Positions 1-15,000 of a DNA stretch of 64,000 nucleotides are shown here, piece by piece. Position 1 is the stretch's first letter. Each line of letters starts with the position of its first letter. The translations under genes and the position numbers were made by a program. Source of the stretch: Chlamydomonas sphaeroides (lineage: Eukaryota > Chlorophyta > Chlorophyceae > Chlamydomonadales > Chlamydomonadaceae); NCBI GenBank assembly GCA_001662425.1, contig BDDC01000085.1, forward strand, positions 31,934-95,933, given 5' to 3'. The notes beneath the pieces are model-generated. The model searched no databases and was not told the DNA's origin. It saw only the letters and a program-made list of their open reading frames with translations.

Positions 1-3000
1 TCCAGCGTAAGTGGAGCCGCCGCCGTTAGGGAAGGCGCCTACCTCGCGCGCGTCTGAATGTCTTGGCCTCGCTTGCGCATGACATGCAGTTATCCAGCCT
101 TGTACAAGCCTGTACACGGCAGTGTACAGTTGTACGCGGCAGTCTTCTGTCGCTTCGTGCCACCTCATGCTGAGCTGACCTACTGACACGCACACCCCAT
201 GCACGCAGGCCCGCGCCGCCAGCACCACCGCCGGCGCCTCCACGGCCGCCGTCGCCTTCGCCAAAGCCTTCGCCGCCCGCACCGCCGAGCCCGCCGCCCA
301 CACCGCCGTCACCGACTCCACCTGCTTCTCCGTCACCCCAGCGGCCTTCTCCGCCGCAGCCGCCCCCCGTGTGAGCAGTCCGCATACCCGCAAGCTACTC
401 GGCCAAGGCGGCGTTGCTTTGTGCAGCAGCTGCCGGCGTAACGACGACCGACGCAACCCCTGCTGCCAACTTGCTAAAAGCTATGGTCCCGTCCCGTCCA
501 TCCATCCCGCCACAGGCCGCCCTCACCTCCGCCCAGGCCGAGCCCGCCGCCGACGCCTCCCGCACCGCCGCTGCCGCCGCCTTCGCCGCCGGCGATCCCG
601 CCTTCCCCGCCGTCCCCGCCGCCGCCGCCAAGCCCGCCGCCGCCGCCTGCGTCCATCGTGACAGGTACGCCGGTGCAACGCCAACACTCACAGCTAGGTT
701 GCAGCTAGCGAAAGAGGCCGTTAGACCCCACGGCGAGGCCGCTTGGGGAGCGAGTTCGCTTGGGTGTGAGCTTACACATGTGTGATGAAGCCGCACGCAT
801 CCGCGGTCAGTGATCGAGACCGCCGCATCACATGCTGTCAACCAATCCATGGTCGGTCCCATCTCGCAACCAACACGCCCATGCAGAGCTGCCTGCCTGT
901 GCCAGCGGCTGCTCGCCCATCTTCGGCGACGCCTCCTCGGCCTCCCCCTGGGCCCGCACGCAGCGCAGCCACGCCATCCGCTGCCCAGCGGCGTCCTTCC
1001 TAGCCTCGCTGTCTGCGGTAGTAGTGCAGCCACTTGGCGCGACGGTGACAGAAGGGCAGTCGCAGCTGCTGCTGCCGCTGCCTTACGCGGGGCTTGGCGG
1101 CGACTGCGCCTTTGCCCCGCCGGGGAGCCCCAATGATGACGTCGCCGCACCGTCACCCATTGCCGGCAGCAGCGGCGGCACGCAGCAGCAGTACGGCCAG
1201 CAGCGGCTGCCGCGGGTCCGCGTGGGGCGGCCAACCCTGTCCGGCGCGCTGCCCAACTCAACCCTCGAGGTGGGTCTGGAAGTAGTCTGCCGGGTTGGCT
1301 GCTTGGGTCTCGACTGGTTGGACGCGTGCTGCCGGCGGCGGCAGGTCATGTATAGATGCTTGCGCACCTACGTCATGCAGCACATCCAGCCATCCACCCA
1401 CTGCTCTGGCGCTGCGCCCTGTGCTGCTCGCCTGCGCGTGCAGCAGGAGGTTGGCCTCGCTGCTGCCGCCTGTGACGAGGGCGTCGTGGAGGTTACAGGT
1501 GCGCTCGCACTACTGCTCGCCGGAGCTCTATTTGTTGAAGTTCATTGGTTTATTTCGAGACGTGTCTCGTGCATGCTGGGGCTGCGGTGCGCGCCCAAGC
1601 CGCCGGCCGTGGGTTCTCTATCTATCTACTGCTGCCCTGACCACACCGCCACGCCCACCCAGGCCTCTTCACACACTGGACCCCCGCCCGGCCCGGCTAC
1701 ATCAGCGGGATGGTGACCCGCTGCCGCGGCAGCACCAGCGTGCTGCAAGCCCCCTCGCCGCCCCCCGCCGCCTTCGTGCCGTGGTCCTTTGCCTGCCCCG
1801 ACGGCACGGCCATCTCTCGTGTCCTGTGGGCGGAGCAGGCGCTGCCCTCCGGCCAGCACTTCGTGACGCGCATCGCCTTCAGGTGCTCCACAGCGGCAGC
1901 CCTCCTGCCACCTGCCAGCCCCGTCTTCCGGGCTGCTCCCTCGCCGGCACCCTCGTCCGCGGGTGCGTCAGCGGGTGATCCACTAGCATAGCAGCTAGCC
2001 GGTGCTTCTCTATCACAGCAGCCGCACGAGAGGCAGAACTAAGCATGCATGTCCGCCGGGCATACGTGCGTGACGTGCGTGCGTCGTAAGCCCTTGCATA
2101 CATGCTGGCCGGCTGACGTGACGTGACGAACGAACATGCAGGAGCTGCTGGGCTCGCGCTGCAGCCGGTGGAGCTGCGCTGCCCCCCTTCGCAGTATGTG
2201 GTCTCCGTCTATGGCCGGTGCGTGCATATGGAGCACGCACAGAGAGGGAGGGAATGATGCGGCGTGGTTGCTGTCCCTGCATACGGGGGCCCCTGGCGGG
2301 ATAGATAGATAGATAGGCCAAACGAAATTGTGCACAAGCCCTGCCGGCCTCCTGCCACCGTTCGCGCAGGTACGACGTGGCAGGCGATAATGCGGTGGCG
2401 GCGACCGACGGCGTCATGCCGACGACGGCCGCAGTGACGTACCTCCACAGCATCGGCATTGTGTGCAGCGGTCCTGCTGTTATGACACTTGGTGCGTGCG
2501 TAACGATACATGCATGTCAAGTCATCTCATATGCTGCACCCTGGCTCTTCGTTGGCGCTCGTTCAGACGCCCCTATCTGCTGCGTACCTATCATGTCCCA
2601 TGCCGCGACAACGGACCTGCAGAGGCTTCGGTCTCCACGGCGCCCAGCAACGCCAGCTTGCCGTTCGTCCTGGACGCCTGCCCCGGCGGTGTTGCGCGCC
2701 TTGCTGGCAGCGCCGCGCCGCTGGCGCCCAGACAAGCCCCAATTGCGCTGCTCACCCTCGAGTCGGCTTGCTTCGACACACTGGGACATGCGCTGGGGCT
2801 GAGCGCTGCGCGGCCGCGCCCTGTGGGCGCAGCACCGGTGAGGCGCGCGAGCCTTGCAAAACTTGGCGGTTTATTTGCAGTATTGTGATAGGAAGTACAC
2901 GTCGGGGGCAGCTTACGTGCAGCAGCAGCAGCAGCAGCTGTGATGCTTCCATTCTGACGCGTAGTCGCGCCGCTCCCTTCCTCCCCGCCAATCGCATGCG

Positions 3001-6000
3001 CAAAGAACGCCTCGTCCTTCAGCGTGACTTGCCCCGGCATGTCCCATGCGGCGGGAATCCAGCTGCTGCGGTCCGGGGTCGAGCCGGCGGCCACCAACGC
3101 AAACGCCACTAACGCAACTGTCGGGCTGCCGTCCTTCCTCCACGACCTGGCCCTGCTGTGCTCCGATGTGCCGGACCCCGAGGCGTCCCGCCCTCTGTCA
3201 GGCAAGTCAAGCAAGGAAAGCAAGTCAGGTCGCTAGCTACCAGCGGGACGCGGTCGAGGGCACGATACGGCAGCGCTGCTAGCAGTGCAACAGCTTGCTA
3301 TGCGCGCGGCTCGTGTCATTACGTACCTCGACGACGCGTGGCCGCATCATGTAGCTATGCCCCTGCGCGGACGAACACGTACATGCGGCAATGCGGGAAG
3401 TAACGCTTCGATTGCTCTGCCAAGCAAGCAACCCCTTGCCCACGCGCACTGCCCTTCGTCCTCATCCCCCTATCTTGCGCTGTCCAAAACGTTGTGCAGC
3501 CACGCTCCCCGCCCCCGGGCCTGGCGCCGGCTCAAGCTTGTCGGCCTCACCCGTCAAGTACGAGTGCCCGGTCGGCAGCAAGGTGGTCTCCGTCCTGTCG
3601 CGGCTGGACATGCGGGGCAGGTGAGCTCCGCTCGCACCGGGCTCGCCTCGCGGCTCGTGCTGCCGCCGTCTATTTGCGGCAAAGCACAGCAGGGCATGCC
3701 CGGCTGCTGCCGGTGGCGGGGCTGGCGGAGCTGGCGGCTTCTGGTATGGCATAGCCTGTGTGAGCCCCAGCCATGGCGTCGTTGCATGCGCAGCCTTCGT
3801 GCGGCACTTGGAATACAAGCGTTCAAGCGGCCGATGGCGGGGCTCGTGACGGCTAAGCGCCGCAGGGACCGCCCGCCCACGCATACCTGCATACTGTGCA
3901 CGGGGCCGGCGCTGCGCGCGTCCTGCCTACGTATCTATCTCCTGTCTCTGCATGCGCTTGTGCGCTCGCTCGCTGCCGTGCGTGCGTGTGCATGCAAAGA
4001 CGGAGCACGCCGACGGCCTGCTGTGCGCTCGCCCCTCTCGTGGCCACCCACCCGCAGCCTTGTGAGCCTGCAGTTCGAGTGCGACAACGCCCCGCTGGTC
4101 GACGGGCAGCTGTCGCTGGCTGCCGTCGCCGCTGCACAGTCCTCAGACATGGCCGCTGCGAGCGCGCAGCAGCTGCTGTCCCAGTCAGCACCCGGCGGTC
4201 CGGCGGCGCTCGGCCGGGGCCGCTACATCAGCCCTGACCTGATGCCACACCTGCAGCCCTCGGACGCCAACGCCAGCAGCAGCAGCTCGTTCCTCGTGGA
4301 GCGGTCATGCCCCCTGGGTGTGGCGGGGCGCGAGGATGACAGCGCCGCCGCCAGCCTGGGGTACGAGCAGGGCCTGGCGCCCGTGGCCGCTGTGGAGCTG
4401 GTGGCGGGGCCTTCGTCGCCGTCAGCAGCAGCAGCCGCGGGGTCGTCGTCAGCGCCGTCGGCGGGCGCGAGGGCGGCGCTGTACGACATACTGCTGGACT
4501 GGATGAGCGCTCGGTCCTTTTGCAGGTGGGTCGCTCGGTGTGCTAGCTAGGCGGCTAGGTGGCACGCAGCAGGTACGTAAATAGGTAGTGATGAGGCAGG
4601 CTGGGGCTCCCCTGGGGCCAAGCGCGCTAGCCGGTTTCGCTGGGTTCTAAAATATATAGCTTGGTACGTACCTGCGACAAGCAAGACCAGCAGTGCCGGA
4701 TGGTCTGGGTGCGGGGCCACACGCTTAACAAGTTCCGTCGGGGGCCTCTCCGCCCGTGACTGCTGCTTCTGCCTTGCCTCAGGGCTCAGGGCGGTGACCT
4801 CATAGCCCTCAATGACGACATCCAGGTGCCATTCCCTGCGGATGGAGTGGCCATGGCTGCTGTTGCGTGTGTTGGGCACACACCGCCGGCGTAGCGTAGC
4901 TGGCTCGCCCGTGTTCGTGTGCCTCCGTACCTCGCCCAATACGTGTGCCGCATGTATGAGTGCAAGTGTCACATGACTGCATGTGTCTCGCGACTGCCCA
5001 CGTGCAGCGCAACGTCATTGCGGCGATGGTCCGCGAGTGGGCGTACAGCAGGTGGGCTCACTCTCTACTCGCCACCGGCAGTAACCAGCTAGCTAGCGGC
5101 GTCGTAGACCTCTCGACTCGCTCGTTGTGGGCCAGGGTAGCCATCCATTGCGGGCAGATGCGCGCATGCCTGCCAGCCAGCGTGCACATGCTAACATACG
5201 TGGCTGTCCCTCTCCGCCCAACACACGCACGCACCGTGCCCGCAGTGTCGCGGATGGTGTCCTGGGGATCTGGATTGGAGCCTACCGTGACGGTCAGTAT
5301 ATATACGATAAGATGCCGCCGCATGCGCCGCATATGAATAATGGAACATACATGTGTATCACATGCGTGGTGTGTTGTATGTGCCACCCAGTACTGCGAT
5401 AGATTGTTTGCATGTGTGGTTGGCCTTTAGGGTTTGAGGGCTAAGGTTATAGGGCAAAAAATGCATGCAGGGGCGGTTATTATGTACGCCCGGCCATGTG
5501 ACCCTTCCGTCCGCCGTCTTGCTTCCCACGCCCATCGATCGCCACGCAGGCGCCGACCTGTTTTTCGCCAGCGGAGAGCCGCTGGGCAACTATGGGCCGC
5601 CTTGGGCGCCTGGCGAGCCCAACGAGCGCAACGGAGTTGAGGACTGCATCGAGCTCAGTGTGGACACCACCGCCTCGGCCAACGACACCGTGTCGTCCGT
5701 GTGGGCGGTGAGCAGCTGGCGGTCGTCGTCTCGGAGCTAGCCCTAGCAGTAGGCGCATCCCGTGCAGCGAGCATGCCCCTACGAAGATGTCTTATGTGTG
5801 CGCGTGTATCCGGTCCGCCCCATGCAGGACCGAGCATGCACGGGCGTCGTCCGTCGACCGCTGTGCTACCTGGGTGAGCCGTATGCGTGTGTTCATGAGT
5901 TAAATTGAGATGTGTGTGTGTTTGTCATAAAAAAACATGCATGCATGCTGAGTGGGCAGATGCATACGCCAGCCAACCTGTGTGCCTTCGTACCACCACG

Positions 6001-9000
6001 CCGGCAGCTCGTGTGCTCGGCCATACGCCGTGCCGTGCACGTGCGTGGAGGCAGGGCTGTGTGAATCCCCACATCTCACCTTCCCATGCACGCATCGCCA
6101 CATGCCGCTGCCTGCTGCCGGGTGCCCACAGTGCGGCAGCCCGCCCAGGACACGGCGGCCCCGGTCGTGCAGCTGTCCGCAACCAACGGCGACTGGTTGC
6201 TAATGTACGACGTAACGGTACGTACGTACGTGGGAGCCGTGCATGCATTGATGTGGGCATGCAATCACCGCGCGCGTCGTACACAGCGGAGGATAGGTTA
6301 TGGTTGACTGTCTAGACTGCCTGACCTACTGCCGATCAACGACCCGCTCATCATCAACCGCCGCAGGCGACCTGGTCCGATGCATCTGACTTCTGCGCCC
6401 GGCGAGGCGCCTCGCTGGTCAGCTTCCAGGACCGCCAGGAGATCCGGAGCTTCAGCGCTGGCGTCAGCCGCTACTACTCGGTCCGACCGAACCTCAGCGC
6501 GACACCGCGCAGGGCCGTGTGGACCGGGCTCAGCAACAACGCCGCCAGAGGTGTGTGGGGGACGGGGTGCTCCGGGGCCTCATTTGACACACATGATGCA
6601 TGATGACCTGACCTATCACGGGCTGTGTCGCGCGCAGGCGCAGGCAGCCGCGGGTTTGCCCTGCGCAGCGCCCTGGCCGTCCTGCAGCAAGGCAGTCGGG
6701 AGTTCCTGCACGTGCCCCGGCAGGCCAGCTTTGCCGAGGTGAGGCGAGGTTGGAGTTGGTTTGATGGGTCGTTCCTTTCCTGCGGTGCGTGCGCATGGGA
6801 CGCAGGCGAGGCTAGCGGGATCGAACCACCTCGCCCCTTGCGTAGGACCAGGACACCAGAATGCCTATCTTCAATCTTGCCGTACCCCTACAGGCTACCA
6901 GCTGGTGCGGCAGCGCGGGGGCAGGCACCCCCGCCTCGTTCAACAGGTGGGCCCAGCGGCAGGGGACGGATGCATGCGGATGCGGAAGCGTGCGGCAGGA
7001 GCAGTGGCAGGAGTGGCTAAGACGGAGCACACGTTTGCTGCCCTGCCTGCTTCAGTGCGTCCGAGTATGCGGCGGTGGCGTCCGCGGCGGAAGGCGCCGC
7101 CATCCGGCTGATGCAGGCGGTGGAGGTGCCCGTCCTGACCTGGCTCGGCCTGAACTGGCAGGGTGAGTTGCTTGTGCCGAAGATAGAAGTCATGATCGGT
7201 CCTGGGCGGTCCGTCCCGTAAACTTGACCCACGCCCCTGGTCCCCGCATGCTGTGTTACCCCATCGTGTGTGCGCTACAGGCACCCTGGCAGTCCACGCC
7301 ATACGAGCGAGTGGGCCCTTGGCCGGCAACGACACGTGCCTTGGGCCAGTAGAGCCAGCCGACACTAGCGCATCCTGGGCAGCAGCTTTCAACGGCAGCA
7401 TCAGCGGCGGCGTCTTGATGCAGGCTTGCTGGGCTACCGGCATGTCTCTGACCCAGGCATGGGGGCTGATGGCCGAGCCGGCACCTGCGGGTATGTACTC
7501 GCCTAGCTTAGCACCGGTGCAGCTGCTGTGCGAGCTGACATGCGATAGATCATTACCACGCGACCACGCGTTCATGCTAGCTGTTCATGTCGACATACAG
7601 GCTCCGGCAAGCTCCTGTATCGCCTACGTAACAGCGGCATAAGCCCACCAGCGTGTCTGGGGGCTGCTGCTGGTGGCCAGAACGCCACAGCTGCCGCGCG
7701 GGCGGCCACCGTGGGCATCTGTGTAGCCGGCAGCCCCGACCAGCTGTTCAATGTCTCGTTGGCGGCGTTCGGGTGAGCTAGCTACGTAGCTAAGTCTTGT
7801 GGGCCCTGGCTGACACACGCACAGCATTAATAGAATTATTGCTACTGCGGCTGAGCCACGTAGCCATCCATGCACGTCAACATTAATCTCCTTCCATTCC
7901 TGCGTGCTTTGATCATGGTCTGCAGCTATGCCGTTCAGCCAGCATCAGCGCCTGGTAAGCCTCGTTGCTTCCTATGCTGGGATATACACAGTTGCACATG
8001 CACGCCATCCACGTACACATTTGCAATCATGTTTCCCTCTCTTGCGCATGGCATGTGGCATGTACGCCTGTCCGCATGCGAACGCAACCAACGCACGCAA
8101 CGCCCTCCATCAGGGTTCTGCCTGGATGCCGGCCAGTCGCCGCTCGCCTTCACTCCGTGCAACAGCAGCAGGCCTCAGCACTTCGTTTTCCTGGACTCGG
8201 CTGGCGGTTAGTTGGCAGTGCTTTCGCACATGCACGCATATGCTTGCCTGCCTTAGCCGGCTTGGTGCGGTTTCTCTGTATGTAATGCACCTAAACTGCG
8301 CGTGCATGTGCCGTTCGTTGTCGCCTGTGTGCGCAGCGAACCTCGACATTGCGCCCGTCCGCGTGTTCACATGGGCGGACGGTAGCACGGGCTCCTGGCA
8401 GCCGCAAGTGGCTGTGCCGGACAACAGCACCGCGCCCTCGCTGTGCGCCGCGATGCGCACTGCCTGCCTGACGGGTAACGCCACGGCTGGCTTCGGCGGC
8501 TGCAGCAGCACGGTGGTTGCCCTGGGCTGCGGCGGAGACAACGTGGCGCAGGGCCTCGTGTGTGCCCGGCCCACGGGCGCGGCGGGTGGGTGCTGGGACG
8601 GACAGACAGGGACAAATACGGTGTACCTTAGGGTATCGCTCATGCAGCAGAGCGAGTGCGTGCGTGGCTCTTACATGAATTGCCCCGAGCCCTTGAGCAA
8701 CCCGCCGCCCATGCTGTCTTGCTCCCCTGTGTCGGCTTGCCTGCTGAATCCCACAGCAAGCATTGTCGTGCCGGGCGGCCGCCAGCTGCTTGCCTTTGCG
8801 GAGAAGCGCTCCTGGTGAGTGCGTGGGCATCATCGAAAGACGCCGACGCAGTCGTGGGCGGCACGAGCGTCACCGCCTGTGTACGCACCGTCACAAGATA
8901 GAGACCATACCATGCATGGCAGACTGGAAAGCAGGGGGATGTCGACCGCTCATCCTGCATGCCTCCTCGCCATCCTTTGCGCCTGCTGCCTCTTGTCAAG

Positions 9001-12000
9001 CAGGGCCGGGGCCGCAAGCGCATGTGCAAGCATCGGCGCTCGCCTCGCCTCGCTGCGGGCGGCAGACGAGTACGCAGCGCTCCTCCTGGCGCTGCAGAGG
9101 TAGGTGGGGCGCGCAACTAAATAATGCGGCTCTCGGTAAGCTAGCTCGCCTGCTTGCTGCTAGCATGGGTAACTAGGGTAACCGCAGCAAGGCAGGGATG
9201 CCAGGGGTTCCCGCCGTTTGTTGGTCTCCGCGCTGCGCCGTGGGCCCAGCTGACGAGCCGCACCACCTGACTCCGCCACCCGACCCGCAATGCATGATGT
9301 ATGGCTGCAACGAAGGTCCGCAGCCGTCCTGGATGCGCTCGACCTGCCCGCCAGCACGAACGGGAGCGCATCGCTGTCGGGGCCTGGCTTTGCGCACATT
9401 GGCCTGTCCCTCAAAGGTATGCGCTCGGTTTGCGATTAGCCCAATGGTAAGCGCAGCGAAAGCGCTCTCCTCATTGGATGGGTGGGCAAATGTCAACGCT
9501 CTCCTCACCCAGCACACCGACCCGAATTGGTGTCACATGTTGTCCGCACGTCCATCGCGCAGATGGCGGGCTGCAGTGGGCGGACGGCTCGCCGCTGGTG
9601 GCCCTGCGTTGGGGCCCCGGCCAGGAGCCGCTGAACGCCAGCACCTCGGGCGGCTGCGGTGCCATCGGCCTCGCCTGCATGGGCGGCCCCGGCAGCTGGG
9701 GCTCCTGCGCCGGGCCCCAGCTCTACTTGCTGCCCTGCGGCATCTCGGATGACGACACGCCGCGGCCCTACGTTTGCTCACTGGGTGAGCTAGGCTCGCA
9801 CATGCCCGCACGGCGTACGGCACCTCCGCCTGCCGCTGCTGCCGTGCGGTACCCCATGCGCGGATGCAGCTACATACCGGCCGCCTCACTACGCTCCCAA
9901 CCATCGCCCACCCCCATCACATGCAGACTTCAACACCGACTGGCGCTACAGCGACGGCACGCCGCTCCTGACGTCTAGCCCGTCGTTGCCGCCGGGCCAC
10001 CTTGAGGCCGTCAACGTGGCCTGGGCAGACGCAGCTGGCAAGTGGCGCGGTCCTGCATGCTACAGCATGTTCCCAACGATAGCTAGCTAGCGGCCCCCAG
10101 ATGAACATCAACAATGCCTCGGTCCCTCTCGCGTGCCGCACATGCATGCATGTACGCAGCCTGCTCCGCCGCCGCTCGGGTCGGCCAGGCCTACCGCGGC
10201 AGCACCCTCGCCACCATCCCGGGGCCGGCCAACCTGTCGACCTGCTGCGCCACCTGCTCGGCCGTCCCCGGCTGCGGCTACTGGTCGCTGAGCACGGCCA
10301 CCGGCGCTTGCACGCTGCATCGCGACGAGGGCCCTGGGCTGTTCGTAGCAACCGCCGGCAGCACGGCAGGCGCCTCAGGTGAGCTGCTAGCTCAGCCGCG
10401 CGCGGATGGACGGCGCAAGCTCTTACTTAAAAGTGCATGGCGCAATGTAGTGCGATATGCCTACGTGCGCGGCCCCTAACCAATTACATGCGTCATCAAC
10501 TGCTTCCTCGCTCCATTTGGACGGTGACGAACGCAGGCTGGCCGCGCTACCCTGCTCCTGGCAGTGACACCCTTGCAACGGCCCCCAACTGCGTCTCGAT
10601 GGACGTCGGCCTTGGGCAGAGCACAGCCAGCCCCGGCACTACCACTATGCTTGCAGCCCCGTGCGAAGCTGTCCTTCTGCCCGTAGCCTGCCGGCGTGAG
10701 TCGTCTGCTGCAGCGACAGAAGTTGCTATGCATGCTGGGGTGCGCCTGCGTGTGGTGACGGAAATCTATCTACACACGCTGGCTTGACGTGCGCGCACGC
10801 TGGCGCCACATCACTCCCATGTAACTGTATCTATGTTGCTTGGTGCCCGATACCTAAACCCCGTTCCCCAGGCTCGGCCCGCGGCCAGGTGGAGCAGGCC
10901 GAGGCTGCGGCCCTGACGCAGTACGCTAAGCCCTGGGCTACGGCATTCACACCCGGAGGCCTGGTGAGACAGACTACTGTAACCACCATAGCGGCGGCCT
11001 AGCAAGCAATTCGCATGGGGCCACGAGGCAGTCGTCGTTGAGTGCGTGTTGCTGCGTCATCAACCGCCACCGACTCGCTCGCTGCCGCCTGCTCGCTGAA
11101 AAGAATGGTCCCTTCTGACTGCCGCTGTGTGGCATGCCATGTGTGCAGACCGAGGTATCGCTGTGGGATGCCTACCTGGACGCCAGGGCCGCGCAGGGCT
11201 TCTGCGCTGCGCAAGGTGCGTGCTTGGGGTCGACGTGATTTATCTAAGACCTCTATGTGCCCCAATAATGGACCCACGAGCTGACATATATGCCTCGCCC
11301 CGCCGGCCGGCGGCAACCCGCACGCAGGCGGCCAGCTGCTGCCGGCGGCCACGCCCGATCTGGCAGCCACAGCCAGTGGGCTTGGGCGCCGCGTGATTCA
11401 GAACTGGCCGGAGCTGCTCGAGATCGGCAGCACGATTGCGTACCATGCGTCTTTTGCCGACGGAGGTGAGGAGAGCTTGGCAGCACCTCAACCAGGACGA
11501 TAACCGGAAGTGTCCTCGCTCACACAAATAAACACGCACGTGCGTGTTTACTTCACTTTAAAACACACGCGGGGTGCGGAGTGGAACTCAACTACATAAT
11601 TGCGCGCTGAGCACACCTGCCTCATCTATCTGGCGTGCGTCCTCGCTGCGCCACAGGCTCTTTGGCGCTGGACACCTTCCCAGTCGCAATCCGGACGAAC
11701 TTCGGCCGGTGCCTCGAAGTGGATGTGGCGTCAAACGGTAGCGTGGCGAACGGCAGCCTGGTCCGACAGCAAGCCTGCCGGGACGCCTCAGCGCAAACCT
11801 GGATTGTCTCAGCCGTACCGTCGCCCAGTGGTGAGCGAGGTCGAGCAGGGAAAGCCGGTTACCAAATAAACGAACGACCTGACCTAGCTCTAGCTAGCTA
11901 CTGAAACGCCTGTGCTGACTGCAACAGGCGACAACACCCTCCTGGTGTACCGCATTCGGAGCGGCCTCAGCCCCCAGCGCTGCTTGGGTGTGCCGGGGCA

Positions 12001-15000
12001 AGCCCCGACCAACCGGACGGGTTTGGCGGTGTGGGACTGCGCCGCCGATGTATCGCAGCTCTTCAGCCTGCCGCCATCCGCTGGCGCCCCTGCTGGGTAG
12101 GCCAAGGCCAGCCCACATGCCACAGCCGCCACAGCAGCGTGTACTGCGTGTTTTGCTGATGCCTGCCTGGCGTGCACCAGTATGCAGCTAGCTAGAATAG
12201 GTGTAAATCCCTGCGCTGCCTGCTGTGTGTTACGCTATACATTGCATTGTTTGCTGGCGCTGTCTGTGCCCGCCGGGCTTCCTTGCTGTCGCAGTCAAAC
12301 GATCCAGAGCCTGCGTTCTCCTGGTGAGCAGGGGCTGCAGGGGCGGCCGGGCGGGCGGGCAACCTTGCTGCTAGCTGCTGACCTTCAACCGAACTCGAAT
12401 TCCATCATTCGCGCGTTGGTCGTGTATCGCTGAGGCAAAACCATCCCGATTCCATCCAACCATGCAACCCGCTGCTAGGAATGTGCCTGGATATCAATGG
12501 GACCACAAACAGCACAGGCCTTGCGGCGGTCTACTTCACATGCATTGCCGGTCAGGCCAGCCAGGTCTTCCAGCTCCTCCTCAATGGTGCGCGTGCTGAG
12601 GTCTGACGTAGGGCAACCTAGCAGGATGAATCAAGGCCGCCAGCGGCCCCTGGTCACCACGAACAAAGAAAGCGCCGGACACCGGTCTGACTTGCTTGCA
12701 TGTTCGTGCCACCATGCCTCTACAGGCACCAGCGTTATCAATTCTACCAGCGGCACATCGGGAAATTCCACGGCCATAGCTGGATCTGCTGGTCCTGGGG
12801 TGCGTTCATTTGTGCGCCCTCCTGATGAAGTCGTGCTTGTGTAGATCGTGGGAAGGCCCATTAGGGCATACGATGACGATCTGGAGTGGACCCCGCTTTG
12901 CTGGACCGCAGGATACCTGTACTGTTGCGGTGCAGCGGAACGAGACAAGCGGCATCAGCTGGCAAGCCGTGCCGTGCCGCTCTGCCGTGAGCCGCGTCAT
13001 GTGCACACGTGAGGCCGTGGTGGCTGGGACAGCATGCAGCTAGCGAGCGAGGCCCCATCAAGCTCATCACCAGTTTGCTGCTGCTAGCCAATCCAAGCAG
13101 GCCGGGAAAGCAAGAGACCTAAGCAGGCGAAGTGCGTGAGTTGATAGCGCCTTCTTGCTTGCTCGCCCCGTCCCCCAGGACCCACGGCGGTGTCTGCGGC
13201 CGGCGCACAGCAGCGCAGCCTCGCGCCTGCGTCGTTCACGGTGCAAGACACGGCCCAGTTCCTGTGAGTTGCCCGTTCTACCCGTTCTCACCTTCTCCCA
13301 TAGCCATAGGGGGCGAGGTAGCGTATGCCTCGATGCATAGCTACATCCATGGGTCGGCCCCGCGACCGACCCATCCAGCTCGCTTCACACATATGTATGG
13401 CAGAATGGCCTGCGCGCGCTGCACGCACTCAATCTGCCGCCCGTCTGTCTGCGTTAACCGCCTGCCCGCCTGCCACATACACAGCCTCTACCTGCGGCTC
13501 GTGGACTTCCAGACCGCCGAGGAGCTGTGCCAGGCGCAGGGCGGCAACCTGGCGTGGTTCGAGTCCCCGCAGCAGTACGACGAGGTAGTGGACATGGTGG
13601 CGGCCTGGATGCAGGGCGCCGCGCGCTACGGCCGCAGCAACGCCACCGCGCTGCACGCCTGGCTGGGGCTGAACGACAGGAGCGTCGAGGGCAGCTGGCG
13701 CTGGACGGCGCGGCCCGAGGCGGCGATCAACATCAGCGCCTGGAGCCGCTGGGGCCCCGGCGCGCTGACGCCGACCACCGCGGAAGGTGCGTTGCTTGGG
13801 ACATGACGACGTGTTTGTGTGTACCTATCAACGATCCGCTATGCGTCCCTGCTGCCCTGCCGGCCTGCAGCCGGATGAGCGATGAGAGCAATCTAGTTAG
13901 CCTGCCGTGTCCCGCCTGCTGCGCAGATTTTCCCGTCCCCGGCACGCTGACAACGGGGGCGCAGGATGCCGTCGTCATGTGCCCGCCGGGCTCCTGGGTC
14001 CGCGGCATCAGCGCGCGTGTCGATACCCGCGGCCCCGGCGGCGTCACGAGCTACGACCTGGAGCCGGACCTGCTCGGTGTCATGGCGCTCCGTCTGCACG
14101 TGAGCGCCTAGACGACACTGCACGGCGCCCGTGCTGCCCTGCAGCAGCACATGTGCGCCGCACACGTCCGCACATTCAACAGGGTGTGCTGCGTGGGGTG
14201 TGTTATCACCAACCAAGCAACCGTAAATACACACATTTCAGACACGTGGACTTGGCGCCATCGGTTGTTATGTATGCGATGCCCCGCAGTGCGGCAACGC
14301 CACCAGCAGCAATACCAGCGTCCTCACGCTCGGCGACGACGCACCTGCCGCAGCCACCTTGTCCACGATGCAGCCCCGCTGCCCCTTCTCTAACAGCAGC
14401 ATGCCGCGCGGCAGCTACACTGACCCCTCATGGGGCTGCCGCGCATGCAGCATGAACGCAACCTTCGGCGCCTGCGTGCTGACATGCACCTGCTACCAGA
14501 TCAGGGGGAGCCCTTCCAGCCGCAACATCACCTCCAGCGTCGACCTGAGCGTGTGCACCAAGGGCGCGGCCGACGCACAGCCGGGAGTCAGCTCGGGAAA
14601 CCTGACCTTGGTGGGTAGCCGTGGGCAGTACAACCGGCAAGCTGCATTTTTTGAGCGGAGGCGGACGGCTGCCCTGTGCGTAGTGTAATTTCATGATGTT
14701 CAGTCTTCAAGGCCAGCCTTAAAGCGCTTGCAAGCCGTATCCGGAAAAATGCAGTGCGGCCAATGCAGGCGCCGAGTCGCGAGCGTGTGCCGTACTCAGG
14801 CGTATGCCGTACTTGCCGTACGTGCGTGCAGTTCTGCATGGTGTGCCCAACCTTCGCTGGCTACACAGCTCAAGCAGGTGGGCCGGGGCGTATGCTGCTG
14901 GGCGGCGCGCGAACGCGCGCTAGGCTCTTGCCCGAGAGTCCATTCGTTACCGAGTGCGCTCCATTCATAAGCGGCGGGGCTTTACTGATCAGATGGTGAA

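Noticed and set aside
209..664. Alanine-rich reading of the first two exons
   Set aside because: The frame does not continue across the intron with either donor, whereas the Pro-rich frame does with GTGAGC.
395..1261. Long minus-strand open frames opposite gene 1 near the left edge
   Set aside because: They are Ala/Arg/Gly-rich complements of GC-rich coding exons with no motif. The plus-strand frame keeps splice phase and shows repeat domains.
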